Notes: generated by a model from the sequence alone, not told the origin. 64,000 nt of DNA from Gordionus sp. m RMFG-2023 (GCF_954871325.1 NC_088776.1:36938508-37002507); one strand, 5' to 3'; shown: positions 34,315-46,749, numbered from the stretch's first letter. A program made the numbers and translations.

Positions 34315-37300
34315 TAGTGTTGTAAACGAACACGTTCAAAATGAACGCGTTCGTCGAAGTTCGTTTTTTTGAAAAAAGGTGATGAACGGCGTTCCTTTTT
34401 TTGACGAACTTTTAACGTGAACGCGTTCCTTTTCTTTGATGAACGCGTTCAATTTTACGTTCGTTCAATTTTAAAAACACTTTTTATTTTTATTTATTTG
34501 AAAAATTAATATTAATCCGCATTTTTTAACAAAAAAGTCTTATATTTTTATTTATTTAAAAAATTAATATTTAATCCAATTTTTTAACAAAAAAGTCTTA
34601 TATTTTTTAATCAGCTGTTTTTACTTTTTCCTCTTTCATATTGCAATTAACGTATCATAACGTGTTACTGCTAGAGAAGATAAGATTAAAGTTTATTAAT
34701 TTGAATATTTTATATTTTAATTTAATAGATTAGCATTTGCATGGATATAAATATTTCATCATCAGATTCTGAAAATCAAAATTCAATATTAGATGAATTA
34801 GAATTACCATGGCCCAAATATCAAAAATATTTCACTGTTTTAAAATCAAAAGGTAATTCAATAATTACCAAATGTAAAATGTGTCCAAAAAGTATTATAT
34901 CAGTGTCAACATCTTCAAGCTCCAATTTAAAAAGACATCTGATTGTAACATTAATTATTTTATATGTATAACTATATAGCCAGTTAATAATTTATTTTAA
35001 TTGTTCTAAGTAAAAATAATTACATAATATATATATATAGTTAATTATAATAAGGCATTTTAATATTAGTATTAGTCCATTCTTAGCATAGATATGAAAG
35101 GGAAACTAGTATTTTTATGGGAGCTAATTTTGTTTGTCAATGTATTTAAAATAGGGGAAAATAAGATATATACTGTGATATGTAAAATTTTAAAAAACAT
35201 AAATATTAAAAAGAATATATATTTTGTCAAGAAAATGAAAAAGATTCTTTTCAGATTACTTAAAAATGCCAAAAAGTACTGAGTACAAGATACAAAAGGA
35301 TCTTGTATCTTATAAACAAGTATTCGTGGTACTGCTACCAATTTAATAAAATAATATTATCTGTAGCATAATTTATCAAAAATTCCCTAATTTTTACAGA
35401 GTTCTCATTATAGTATGATGCAAGAAATTAATGATCATTTAACAAATTATAGTGATACAATTATAAAAAAAAGTAAAGACTGAGAAATTTAAACAACAGA
35501 CACTCTTAAATTATAAAAAAAATGCATCAAATGTGATTCAATCACAAATTGATGATGCAATAATTAACTTCATTATAGAAGAACTAGAGCCTTTTAATAT
35601 TGTTGAAAAACCTGCTTTTGTAAAAATGATAACCACATTACAACCAAATAAAAAGGTTATGTCACGCCCGACCCTTGTGTCAAGAATATCAAAAGATTAT
35701 AATATCATGATAGATAAAATGATAACTTGTTTAGGCAATCAAACAATTCTTTGCATCACAGCAGATTCATGGTCATCATACCATCGGTATTTTATACATT
35801 AAACTTTGAATATATCAATTCGTTTTCGTTTTTAGGCATGACTGTACACTGGTTAGATGCTGTCACTTTAGAAAGAAAATCGGCATGCTTAGCTTGCCAA
35901 AGGCTAACTAGCAAACACACATATGATTATTTAACTGAAACAATTTCAAACCTTCTAAAGAAATTTAAAATACATAATAAGGTAACATTATGTGTCACTG
36001 ATAATGCAAGAAACTTTCTAAAGGCCTTTAGGTATAAATATTTTAAAAAAAATTATAGATTATTTGAGAAAATATCTGAAGATGAGGGAAATGAAATTGA
36101 ATCATTATCATTAAATGAGGTGTTTGAAAATCAAAATAGGGAGGAAAACTTTATCTATCTCCCCAAACATCACTCTTGTGCTTGCCACAATCTTAATTTA
36201 GTGGCAAGTGTTGATGCTGAAAAAGCATTAGAAGATGTATCTTTTAAAAGAATATTAAATAGTGCATTTGATAAATGCAAAATTTTATGGAACAAACAAA
36301 ATCAGTCAACATCATTTGCTGCAGACTTAAAGAGTAATTTGTCAAGATTACTTATTAGGCCTGTTATTACCCGATGGAATTCTTATTATAATTTTTTGAA
36401 ATTAATAGATTCCTTAGTAAAAGAAAATTCTAGTTTGTTTGACAACGTCTGTGATATGGGAGGATTAGCTAGACTCTCAAACAAAGATAAAATTTTTTTG
36501 AAAGAGTACTGTATTGTAAGTCCTAATAAAATTTTTTAGAATAAATTTTTTTAAATATTAAAATAGATCATGGAGCCTATTGCAACAGCTCTCACTATTT
36601 TAGAAAGTGAGGAAAAGATGCATTTGGGATATTTAACCCCGACAATAACAATAGTTATTATAAAATTAAACAAACTCAGTGGTCTAAAATATGGGCAACC
36701 ATTGATAGATGCTGTATTAAATGGGATTAATAAAAGGTATTAAACCTATCACTATCAAATTAATTACATATATTTTATTCTTTTTAAAGATTTCAACATA
36801 TATATGAAGATCAATATCTTCTTTCAGCAATTATACATCCGATATTTTCAATGGCCTTGGATAAAGCTTCCACAAAATGAACCTTTAAAGAATAAACTTA
36901 TGCTCTTTTGAAAAGAGGCATTGAAACCCCAAGAATTGATAATGAAAGAACTGTCATTTCCGAGATATCTTTTTTTTTGACGAGGAAGAAGAGGGCAGAT
37001 TGGAGGATGATAGCATAGCTCAATTTTTGAAACAATGGATAAAACATTAAATGTTTTTAATAAATTCCCCCTTTTAAAAGAATTGTTTATCAAGTATAAC
37101 ACCGCAATCCTTTCATCTGCCCCTGTTGAGCGAGTTTTTAGTATAGCTAACGCTGTATTAACTGCCAGCGTTCATGCCTATCAGATGAAAATTTTGAAAA
37201 GCAATTATTATTAAAAATTAATAAGAAAAATTTTTTATATATTTTTTTATCGCTCTATTATAATGTATTTATAATTATATTATCAAAATAAAACTATTAT

Positions 37301-37512
37301 TTTTTATCATGGCTAATATATTGTGTTGAAAAATATAAGGCATTTATTTATATTAAATTAAATTTTAAAAAAAATTTATCATAAAATTTTGAACGCATGA
37401 ACGCGTTCATGAACTTGAACGCGTTCCTTTTTTTGAATTTGAACGTGAACGCGTTATTTTTGTCAATAAACGTTGAACGCGTTCGATTTTTTTAAAAATG
37501 TTTACAGCACTA
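34315..37512 (+). mobile_element. hAT element with perfect 8-bp duplication, 3.2 kb
   Basis: The ends are TAGTGTTGTAAAC and GTTTACAGCACTA. Perfect target duplication CAAAAAAT lies at 34307-34314 and 37513-37520. The sister LTR at 39160-39390 shows the uninterrupted site (CAAAAAGT). Clusters of GAACGCGTTC palindromes lie inside both ends (34335-34455 and 37390-37475), likely transposase-binding or foldback sequence. Confidence 0.95.
34741..37210 (+). pseudogene. BED-type hAT transposase, nearly complete
   Basis: Exon 1 (34741-34944) encodes MDINISSSDSENQNS and the first half of a BED finger, CKMC...NLKRHL. The finger is completed after a 455-bp intron by exon 2 at 35400 (SSHYSMMQEI), giving C-x2-C...H-x4-H. 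Next come IIEELEPFNIVEKPAFVKM, TADSWSSYH (catalytic Asp), FLGMTVHWLDAVTLERK, VTDNARNF (Asp), CHNLNLVAS, RPVITRWNSYYNFLK and the dimerisation block SSAPVERVFS near 37120. A one-base shift in an A-run near 35470 and several later breaks disable it. A shorter deletion copy lies at 60655-61365. Confidence 0.88.
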
Positions 37513-38362
37513 CAAAAAATCTATTAAACAATTAAATGAAAAAATGGTGTTAATTTAATGAATGTAAGATACAAAAATTTGCGCTAAATAATAACCATTA
37601 TAATAAAATATTAATCCATGTTCAACATTCCACCCTCTACAGGAAACCCGGGTTCTCTTTATATGAAAATATTTTGTGTTCAAGGAGTTTCCCATCTATA
37701 TTGATCATAAAATCTGTCATAGTTTCGTCTTGATAAATGATAGTTATTTTGGTTGTAAAATCTTATCTTGCCTTGCTCCCTCCAAATCTTTAAAAAAACG
37801 GTTTAGTATGTGATTCGACTTTGTCATCCTTCTGTTATTTATTATCATAATTTGTTTTTGAATAATTTTAGAATATATGTATTATTGAATAAGAATCGCC
37901 GAATAATCGAAATAGAATTAATTTAATGAATATCGAATTTGAATAAGAATATTTGAAGTAGAATAAATTAATCAAATATTGAATAATCGAAATAATATGA
38001 ATTAATTGGTCACGTTTTATTTTAATTTTATATATTATAAATATTGCTTTTTAAATAATAGCGTTTTATATAATAATTTTTATCAATATTAAATTTCAAT
38101 TTTATTTATTTATTTTTAAATATCTTTAATTGTAGCGTATTATATAATTTATTAATATTAAATTTCAATTATTTTTATTTTTTTAAATTTTACTTCCTTG
38201 TTTTTCAATATAAACAACTTTTTAATATCATAAATTATCTTTAATTTGTTCTTTCTAAAATGAATTTTATTTCGCCTTCCATATCTAATATATGATTTCC
38301 ATATCATATTCTTAAAAACTTTTTTAATTGTTTTACATTTCACAGTTTTATTTAATTTTTTA

Positions 38363-38785
38363 TCAATTATACAAGTTTTTTTTTTCATTATTTTCTTTAA
38401 TGATTATTTCCTTATTTTCTTTAAAGTTTATTTCCTTATTTTCTATAATAACATATGTTTCAAATTTTATTATATAATTTATTTCTTTTAGTTTATAAGA
38501 ATCTCTTTCCTTTTGAATATTGGGTTTCAATTCAATATTTTTATTTATAAGATTTATGTCATTAATTTTATATATCCATTTGAGCCTTTTCAACAAAGCA
38601 TCTGGAGATTCAAACTCCTCGTCTGTCGACATGGCTCTAATTAAGCTAAAGATATTATCTGGTAAATTAACAGTTAATAGCATAGCCTCACAACTACTGT
38701 TGAGCTTACTATCTTTAAAAAAATTCTCAGCCTCAGCAATATAAGACTGCATGTTGCCTCTATACTCCGGAAAAGATAATATCAT
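38363..38785 (-). mobile_element. Gag-like open stretch of LTR element B
   Basis: Fossil. A 140-codon open stretch on the minus strand, in the expected position after the 5' LTR. It shows the alpha-helical Gag pattern of Ty3/gypsy- or copia-like small Gags (YRGNMQSYIAEAENFF). No pol follows. Whether it is still functional cannot be judged. Confidence 0.6.
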
Positions 38786-39634
38786 AATATTTATTTTTAT
38801 AATATGTTTATTTTATAAATATTTTAGAGATTTTATAATTAAAATTTTAATAAATTTTTTTTACTTTTTCAAATTAATTATTTCTTACATGTTTTTAGAA
38901 TAAATATAACATTCCAGAATTTTTTATCTAGTTGACCATATTTCAGTAGCTAAAATCATGTTGTCTGTGGATTTAGAATATTTTGTAAGTCATCATAGCT
39001 CAATTTTAGTAATCATTTCCATTATCCATGATAGCTCCGTCTAGTTTGATATCTAGTTTAACAATTCTTCTCATAGTTGATTGATCCATTTGATCTAATT
39101 TATATTTTTTTGTGAAAATAAATAAATTTAATTTAAAGTCGTAAATTTCGCTGCCACCATGTAAAGGTTGGCAGGGATCAAAGCAAGATTAAACAAAATT
39201 TTTTACATAAATATATTTTAAAATGTTTAACTACAAATTAACTAAAAAACTATTATAAATTTATCCTTTATATATACAAAAAGTCTATTAAACAATTAAA
39301 TGAAAAAATGGTGTTAATTTAATTAATGTAAGATACAAACATTTGCGCTAATAATAACCATTATAATAAAATATTAATCCATGTTCAACATTTACATCGT
39401 GGTATCCATATTTGTAATCTATGGAACAGTAATATTGACAATATAATATATAAGCAAAACTTACTAATTAATTCCTTTTAATACATTTGGAAAATATGAG
39501 TTATAATATACATTATTCAGGGTCTGATTAATGGGAATTAGGAAATAATTATTTTACATACAATACTGTAATGTGAACAAATGCTTCATGTGTAAAATGC
39601 AATTTCAACAACATGTAATTTTTCTTCTGTCATG

Positions 39635-39755
39635 TAGACGCTGATTATAGCCTACCCCCCAAAATGCCTACCCCTTTATAGATATTAGGATGCAAACTGT
39701 TCCTACCCCCCCCCCCCCTCCCTACCCCCTCTCATGTAGACGCTGGTCATGTAAA
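39635..39755. mobile_element. C-rich MITE fragment
   Basis: It shares CTACCCCTTTATAGATATTA and GGATGCAAACTGTTCCTACC with 19780-19840. Two TCATGTAGACGCTG motifs lie in the same orientation, at 39639 and 39742. It lies inside LTR element A. Confidence 0.65.
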
Positions 39756-41640
39756 AAATAGCAAAGCTACATTTTTTTATAAATATCTCCTAAAATAGAT
39801 AGAAAAATCCATTTTTATGTATTAAAAATAATGGCGAAAATTTGTCGAACAAAGATTTTAAATAAAATCACAAGGAATATGTATAGACATAAACTTAATA
39901 TTTTAGGAGGAAAAATATATAATATGTAGAAAATAAAATATTTTTCTCCTAGGAATTACTCAGTATCCTAAGAAAAATATACCATTTCTACTTAACCCTG
40001 CCATCACAATTAGCACGAATTCACAGAAATGTAGAATGCAAAGTAACAAAAATTGAGAATGTAATGGGCTGGGCTATATGGTATATATGTAGAGAATATT
40101 TAATAAAACATTCACAATATAAAATAATCTGAGTTTTTTTTATGTTCATAATATACATAGTAAAATGTGATGTGCTATAAAATTATTACAAAGATAAAAA
40201 AAAATGTAATACACAAAATAAATTTACAAAAAATTTAAAAAAAAAAAAAAACTTTCTCAAGTATTTAAACTAAACAATATTTCCATCTTAAGACATACCC
40301 AACAACACATGGCTAACCTTATCCATAAAAATATTTTCCTTTTAATAAACATTACAATAAACACAGTATAATACATGCAAATAAAAATTTTTATAAAATT
40401 TTATAATTAAAAAAAAAATATTAAATATAAAGATTTCATAATTTAAAAAAATAATATATTAAGTACCATAATTTCTACCAATATATCATATAAATCCATG
40501 CCATATTTATATATGTATCAAACTTATGCCAATATACCATATAAATCCATACCAAATCTATATATATATAATATATATATATCAAATTCATATTTTACCC
40601 ATATATCATATAAATCCATACCAAATTTATATATATCAAATTCATACATGAAATCAAAAATAATTATCCACGTATAACATTATAGATATTATTCTGACTT
40701 CATCATAATTCAATTCCTCTAATTTTAATGTATTTCACAAGCTATTACATAACACTGCAGACACATTACCTCATATTTTCACCAATGATATCCTTTTAAA
40801 TCTAAATGTATCCTATATATGTTTATCATTAATAATTAAATATATCATATGTGTAATTCACATTTCACAATATTTCATAAAAATGGTTAATTACTTCAAA
40901 ATAAATAACATTAACACACTCCCAATAGATCCCTTAATAATATATCAACCCTAATTGAAACGGGATTACATTTACAATTTAGTAACATTAATTAATAATA
41001 AACCATCCCACACATGTCCATCCCTTTGAAAACCCAAATGCATAAATATATAACAAATTATTCACAAATCCACTTCTATATATATTTTCATAAATCCTCA
41101 ATTACACAAATTTATATCTTAATCACACTTACAATCACCAATTGAATATTTTTTAACCCTATATATACACATATATCCCTGCTCATTATAATCCCCAACA
41201 TTTAAATATTCAGCAATCTTTTCTGTCCTGCATTACGTGAGGTCTGTTTTCCTAATGATGGAAACCTATTCGCCATTCAATGAGTCTTAAGGCCTACCAA
41301 TTAATAAGACAATAACTTATTGTCAAACATTGGATGTAAAAATATAAATCTAGACATATGATACCACAAATATTATTGTCTTAAATGGGCCAAAATGAAT
41401 CAAATATCATTAACCAATAATATATATTATACGTCATATATAAATAATAAATTAATTATTTTCCTTTTCAGTCCTAAAACTCACTTCATACTTTCTATCC
41501 TTTTTCTTATTTTCCAAATATCTAAAACAAAATGCTATAGTCTATTAATCTCACTTCTTTCTAACACCCTGTATAGTGGTTAATAATTGCGTTATGTACC
41601 TAAACTTTTGTGTTCCTGATCCTAGGTCACGGTCAACAAC

Positions 41641-41815
41641 TGTAAAGTAGCCCTTACTCTCAACCCTTCCTATAATCTTGCTGCCATTTGTACATATAAC
41701 AAAAATATTAGACTTATACCCTTCAAATTCTTTATTTGCCATAAACGTTCATAATATATAAATTAACATTCATATTAAAACAAGTAAATAATCATTATCT
41801 AAATTACATTGTGAC
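41641..41815 (-). mobile_element. LTR (family A), second half
   Basis: Fossil. It matches 33618-33792 closely and ends at ATTGTGAC (41808-41815). That is the reverse of GTCACAAT, the point where the half-LTR at 32976-33172 stops. The end of a hAT element (CAGGGTTGCC) follows immediately. Confidence 0.8.
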
Positions 41816-42770
41816 CAGGGTTGCCAGGTCAAAATTTTTAAATTGAGGGAGAAATTTGGTATTATGGGGGAGAAATATGAAAATTGCTAAAAAAAAAATT
41901 TGCGGGCTGAAGGCCCTCATAGTGCCGGCCTTCGGCCGGGATTTTGAATTGACTTAATTATCCGCCTATTATTTTTTATAATTAGTTTATATAAATACAA
42001 AGTCGGTAACTATTTTTCAAAATAAAATAACATCTTGATTTATTAAAATATATTAATATATATAAAAAAACCAACAATATTTTTTAAATATAAAAGAATG
42101 TAAACAAGATAAAATTTTATAAAAAAAACGATTTTACTTTTAAAATTAAAAATATATTTTATGCGAATGTCCCGCAAAACGACCACCATTGGAAATCTAC
42201 CGTGTGTGTGTATAATTTTATAGGGATAGGCGCTTAATTATCACGTATCACGTTTAAATACATAATAAGGTACTCCAAAAATAAGAAATAATACAGATGC
42301 AACTACAGTTGCGGCAATTGTAATCATTTATCTTGTAGTTTAACATTCACAGATATACTTATCACAATGTTGGTAGAATCTTTTTCCCATAATATTTAAC
42401 TACTCTAGTATAAATGAAAACTATACTTTTAGAACAAAAATGAGCAAGGCTATCATCAATGTTTTAGGACCTAAATCCAGGAGGTCAATTCTTGACGATT
42501 TGAAAGATGACATACATATGCAATTCTAACAGATGCATCTAATAAGGGAAATATTAAAATATTTCCCTTGATCCTCCTATATTTCAACAAAATTAAGGTC
42601 GTTTCAATAAAACTATTAAATTTTTTCCCCTCAAATAGTGAAAAATCCAAATACATAGCTAACCATATAATGGTAAATATAGCAGATTCGAGATTATCAA
42701 TAAATTGCATGTCAACTTTCTGATCTGATAATGCCTCAGTGAATTTTGTAAAAACAGAGTGTATTTAGAG

Positions 42771-43854
42771 TAGAGCTGTGCCGATCCACATATTTTTCAC
42801 CTATCCGATCCGGTATTTGTTCAAAACCGATCCGAAAATTTATATTGATTTTTCACCACCCCTCTTTGAACCAAATGTAATTAAGAAATCGATATTTTTT
42901 ATGCAAAAGAATTATGCATTTAATTTGATTTTTTTATTTTAACAATAATTTAAAAAAAATTATATTATAATAGATAAAATAAATATAATAATATATCCAT
43001 TTTTTGTTGGTTTATGAAATTGTAATATTTAACATATAAAATTATAATATATTAGATTTTTTAAAATAAATATAAAAGCCTCTAGATTTTCAGGCCAGAA
43101 TATTTCACAATATTAGTTTTATTAAGAATGGCTGATATTGTTGGCTGACTTTCATGGCTGATATTGTTGGCTGACTTTCATGGCTTTTTTTAAAAAAATT
43201 TCATTTGTTTTTTCTAATATTTCTCGTTCTTTTTGTATTAGCTCTTCGAATTCCGTTTGATGGTATCGCTTTAAATGTTTCCTAATATTTGTTGTATTCA
43301 ATGAATTTTTCATTATTCCTCCCCGTGAAATTAGAATTCCGCAGATAACGCATTTTGCTAAATTCTATTTATTTTTATCAAAATATTTCCATAATTCAGA
43401 AAAAAATAATTCTTTAATTTAAAGTATAAATAATAAAATTAGTGTTATTTTTTAAAAAAATTAAAAATAAATAAAACTTTGGGTGTTCCTTTCTATTTTT
43501 ATAAAAAAACTTTCAAAATCTATTTAAAAAAATAAATAACATTTGCATTGTTTAAAAAAAAATTATTTAGAAAATATTATTAATATAAAATAGAAACTCA
43601 CTGAAACTCAGAAAAATTTATTATTTTTTTATTTATTTTTTTTAAATAAAAAAAAAAATTTTAATAAAAAAATAATAAATATGATGTAATAATAATTCAA
43701 AGTTTCATTACTCAAAAGTTTTAAGAATTGCATTTTTATTAAAAGGATCGGATCGGATCGGGGTTTTTGCAAGTATCGGTCGGATCCGATATTTTTGGAA
43801 AACGCTAAATATCTGTACCGATCCGATCTGATATTTAATATTGGCACAGCCCTA
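42771..43854 (-). mobile_element. ZBED-type hAT, internally deleted, nested
   Basis: The ends TAGAGCTGTGCCGATCC and TTGGCACAGCCCTA are inverted repeats. The flanking ATTTAGAG (42763-42770) and ATTTGCAG (43855-43862) agree at 6 of 8. Repeats of CGATCCGATC cluster near both ends. Only a BED finger remains inside. Sister copies lie at 58948-59736 and, as a scrap, 46750-46915. Confidence 0.85.
43240..43360 (-). pseudogene. BED zinc finger remnant
   Basis: The minus strand reads KCVICGILISRGG, then NTTNIRKHLKRYHQTEFEEL, a C-x2-C...H-x4-H BED finger. It is the DNA-binding N terminus of the hAT transposase, with no catalytic part following. It is open over about 40 codons. Confidence 0.75.
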
Positions 43855-44204
43855 ATTTGCAGATTGAGTCAGCACAATGTTGGTTGCGATATGTTACTAA
43901 TACCCGCCATCGATAGAATTTTAAAATTTTATAAACCTTTAAAAATATATTTCTTAAATAAAAATTATAAAAGCTGTCATAACATTTTGAAATTTTCTTA
44001 AATAATGATGGCAGAGGTATATTTAGGAATGATTTCACATGTAGGAAATCTACAAGCTATTGAAGTATAGTTATAATCTGAAGAATCTTAACAAAGATTC
44101 ACAAAATTATGCTGCAGATTTGTTCATCTTTACAGTTAAAAATTGACAATAAATTTTATGGCGCCTTTGCTAAAACTTAATTATATTTTATTTGAGATTT
44201 AAAT

Positions 44205-45022
44205 AATAGAACTAAATGTTTACCGTCGTTATTGAGATATTTATAAAATTCCTGGCATGACATATTATATATTTGTTTTAACCATTAGCCCGGCCTCTAA
44301 TGTTGTTAAAGCAATCCAATTTCTCTCTTTTTTCCAGGCAGTCCTCATCAGGCTAAAAATGCGCTCGGATGAGGCATTAGAATGAGGTAAGGAGAAGATA
44401 TACTAGCATATTTTTTCCAAGCATGGGGATTTATCGTAATTACGAAAATATTCTACCTATTTCTCCTCTGCTTATAGACCATCTAACTTTAAGTATTTTG
44501 GCGAATCATAAAAAATAGAGAGAATTACAATCTCCTCAAATAAGACATCAATGTCTTTCGGTATTTTTAATATATTTATTAAATTATAAAAACCATGAAT
44601 TGATGGTTTCTGTTCCAAGGTCATAATATTTATACATTTGTAAATAAAGTTATTAAAATCAAATTTTGATTGTAAATTTTTAAAATTGTCTTAATAAAAA
44701 TATCTGCATCACTAAAATGTATTAATTAGAGTATTATTTGAACATTTTAATATAATACTTTTTGCAATAGCGCCATAAAATTTATTATCAATTTTTAGCG
44801 GAAGCATGATTTTGTAAATCCTTTTTTATAAAGAATATACTGATTGCAACTGAATATTAACTTCATGAAGTAGATTTCCTACATGCAAAACGAATCCCAA
44901 ATATGCTTCTGCCATTTCATACTCAAAAAAATTATTCAAAATTTTAGGACAGCTTTTAAAATCTCTATTTAAGAAGTATTTTTTTAAGGGTTTGTAAAAT
45001 TTTAAAATTCTATCTATGGCAG
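44205..45022 (-). pseudogene. hAT transposase C-terminal part, second copy, inverted
   Basis: The minus strand reads AIDRILKFYKPLKKYFLN, YLGFVLHVGNLLHEV, and finally a dimerisation block with SSERIFSLMRTAWKKERN and TTLEAGLMVK near 44300. Its first 270 bp (45022-44750) repeat 43906-44175 of the plus-strand copy at roughly 80 per cent identity. The two are separate copies lying head to head. It starts abruptly at a C-rich MITE. Confidence 0.75.
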
Positions 45023-45130
45023 GCAGCGTCTACATGAGCGGGAGGGGTAGGAACAGTTTGCATCCTATTTTTTGAGAGGGAGGGGGTAAGCTGCTTTAAT
45101 GGGGGGTAGGATAAATATTTTTTGGGGGTT
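45023..45130 (-). mobile_element. C-rich MITE, reversed copy
   Basis: It begins GGCAGCGTCTACATGAGCGG and continues with the reverse of GTTCCTACC and GGATGCAAACTG. Its junction with hAT coding text at 45022 is sharp. Confidence 0.6.
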
Positions 45131-45194
45131 ATCTATTAAATTTTGAGATAAAATAGGACAAAATTTATTGCTGTAAAAATTAATACATTTATAA

Positions 45195-45362
45195 GCTTGT
45201 CGGTGACCGGGGTGTCATCTCTAAGCTCCGAAATTCATCTTACCATATGTCTTTACACATCAGTCATCAAAAAAAAACCGGAAAATTTTTACGTTCCTTA
45301 CCAGGACCGAACTGGGACCTTCTGTGTCCAAGCATGATTCATACTAATGCTTGTTATGGGTA
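45195..45362 (-). mobile_element. tRNA-like SINE, reversed copy
   Basis: It is the reverse complement of the 3' two-thirds of the SINE at 49160-49336. Shared text includes GATGACTGATGTGTAAAGAC and GAGATGACACCCCGGTCACC. The tRNA-like head is diverged, with CAGTTCGGTCCTGG as a B-box trace. Confidence 0.7.
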
Positions 45363-46749
45363 CCTTTTTTTTAATGGAATATTCAGTTGTTAATGAAATA
45401 TTAATCCATTATTAATATGATAAATAAAATTATTTATACGATGGATAATCTTTCATTTCATTATAATCATACAATTAGATAATCGGTAGCGAGGGCATAG
45501 AAAAATATAGTTTCCATCATAAAGCCAATAGGCGTAGCTATGGGGGTGGGGTTAAGGGGAAATCTCCCCTTCAAAAATACAACACTTTGCGAATATTATT
45601 TTAAGCCAATAAATAAAATCCTCTTTAACCCTCTCCCCAACTCCTCAAACAATAATTTGAAAGAAATAATGTAAAAATTTATAATTTTAACAACCATGTT
45701 TTGATAATCATAAAAATTTGCTTATATACTAATTATTTGTATCAAAAAAATTAGACTATTAAAATCTTTATTTTATAGAAATATATAATGATCTTTATTC
45801 TTTTGTTTATAATAAATATAATTTTTTAATGTTGGAATTTTTAAGTTAAAATCCGAGTTATAATTCACATATGTTAACTAATCAGATAATATATTATCAG
45901 GGTCGGTCTCTAGCTGAAATGAGAAAGAAAAATGTTAAGTATGTTATTAAATTTAGATAATTATTAATATATATAGCTTACAAGTTAGAACATGTAAATA
46001 GAAACAATTTTTAAAGCCTTTTTTTTTAATCTAACCATTTCCAAATATTATATAAGCATTAGTATATTTTATAAGTAATAATCTTTTTTAATTAGTTTAT
46101 ATTGGAAAGATAAGTATTGCTTCATAAATAATTAAACATCTTATTAAAAGGTTTATACAAAATATGTTATTACAAATATCTATTAAATTTCATATTCAAG
46201 GTATTTGTTATAAAAATTTATGTTTTTTTAATGTCAGGCCAAATTTTTTATTATTTTTGATGAAATATTTTTTCTTATAATGTAATAATTTTTTTATAGC
46301 AATTTTGCCTAGTTCTTACTCAACTATAATAAAGCTTTATTCCAGTACTCTTGAAAATTTGTAATTTAATCATTAAATAGTCTTATATTAATCAAAATAA
46401 AAACATAATAAATATTAGAGTAATACATTATTTTTCAGTTTAATATTAATTTTAATAATTTAGAAATTTTCCACAAATTGTAGAGATTAAATTTTTAAAA
46501 TATAGGGCAAAATTGTTGATAAATTATTTTCAACAAAATAACTGATTAATATTTAGTTATTAATATAAATTTATTTCTTGAATAATGTAAATATTTATTA
46601 TAGAGCTAATCTCAGTAACTCAACCGTATTAGTTGCAACAGCCTAGTCCTAACCTGGATTGTTAGCTGGGCTGGGCTGGGCTGGGCCATGACTGTTTTTA
46701 CAAAATATGTTTACAGGCTAGCGTATAAATTTTTTAAATATGTTAATTA
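45363..46749. other. AT-rich DNA without recognisable genes
   Basis: Two scraps look like worn transposon ends: AGGCGTAGCTATGGGGGTGG at 45530 and a GGGCT tandem at 46662-46685 (GCTGGGCTGGGCTGGGCTGG). Nothing else is recognised. Confidence 0.45.

Larger units (their letters stand above)
34187..39390 (-). mobile_element. LTR element B, non-autonomous, 5-bp duplication
   Basis: Fossil nested in element A. The LTRs are about 231 bp: 39160-39390, and 34187-37627 interrupted by a hAT at 34315-37512. LTRs run TG...CA, and the target duplication TTTAC lies at 34182-34186 and 39391-39395. A TATATATAAAGG box sits in the LTR. A primer-binding-like TGGTGGCAGCGA follows the 5' LTR (39159 downward), and a purine-rich tract precedes the other. 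The internal region is only 1.5 kb. LTR identity is high, about 95 per cent by eye, so it is young. Confidence 0.85.
33985..41640 (-). mobile_element. LTR element A, internal region (with nested insertions)
   Basis: Fossil. Without the insertion at 34182-39395 the internal part is about 2.4 kb (33985-34181 and 39396-41640). I see no gag or pol, so it is non-autonomous. 40480-40680 holds repeats of CCATATAAATCCATACC and TATATATATCAAATTCATA. Its two LTRs are those at 33618 and (split) 32976/41641. It is moderately old, since the LTR copies differ at several per cent of sites. Confidence 0.6.
41816..44200 (+). pseudogene. hAT element and transposase, N-terminal and middle part
   Basis: The left terminus is CAGGGTTGCCAGGT at 41816, followed by the GGCCTTCGGCC hairpin block also seen in other hATs here. 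Coding traces on the plus strand are TDASNKGNIKIFPLILLYFN near 42520-42590 and VNIADSRLSINCMSTFSDNA near 42680-42730. After the nested element, LLIPAIDRILKFYKPLK follows at 43895. It is decayed, with many stops. No right terminus is seen, because the element is broken off near 44200. Confidence 0.65.

Noticed and set aside
40480-40680. Centromere-like satellite
   Set aside because: Only a few degenerate CCATATAAATCC repeats lie inside an LTR element. There is no long regular array.
41551-41742. Short open frame beginning MANKEFEGYK, conserved with 33513-33725
   Set aside because: Both copies lie inside LTRs of the same retroelement, so conservation reflects repeat identity and not a gene.
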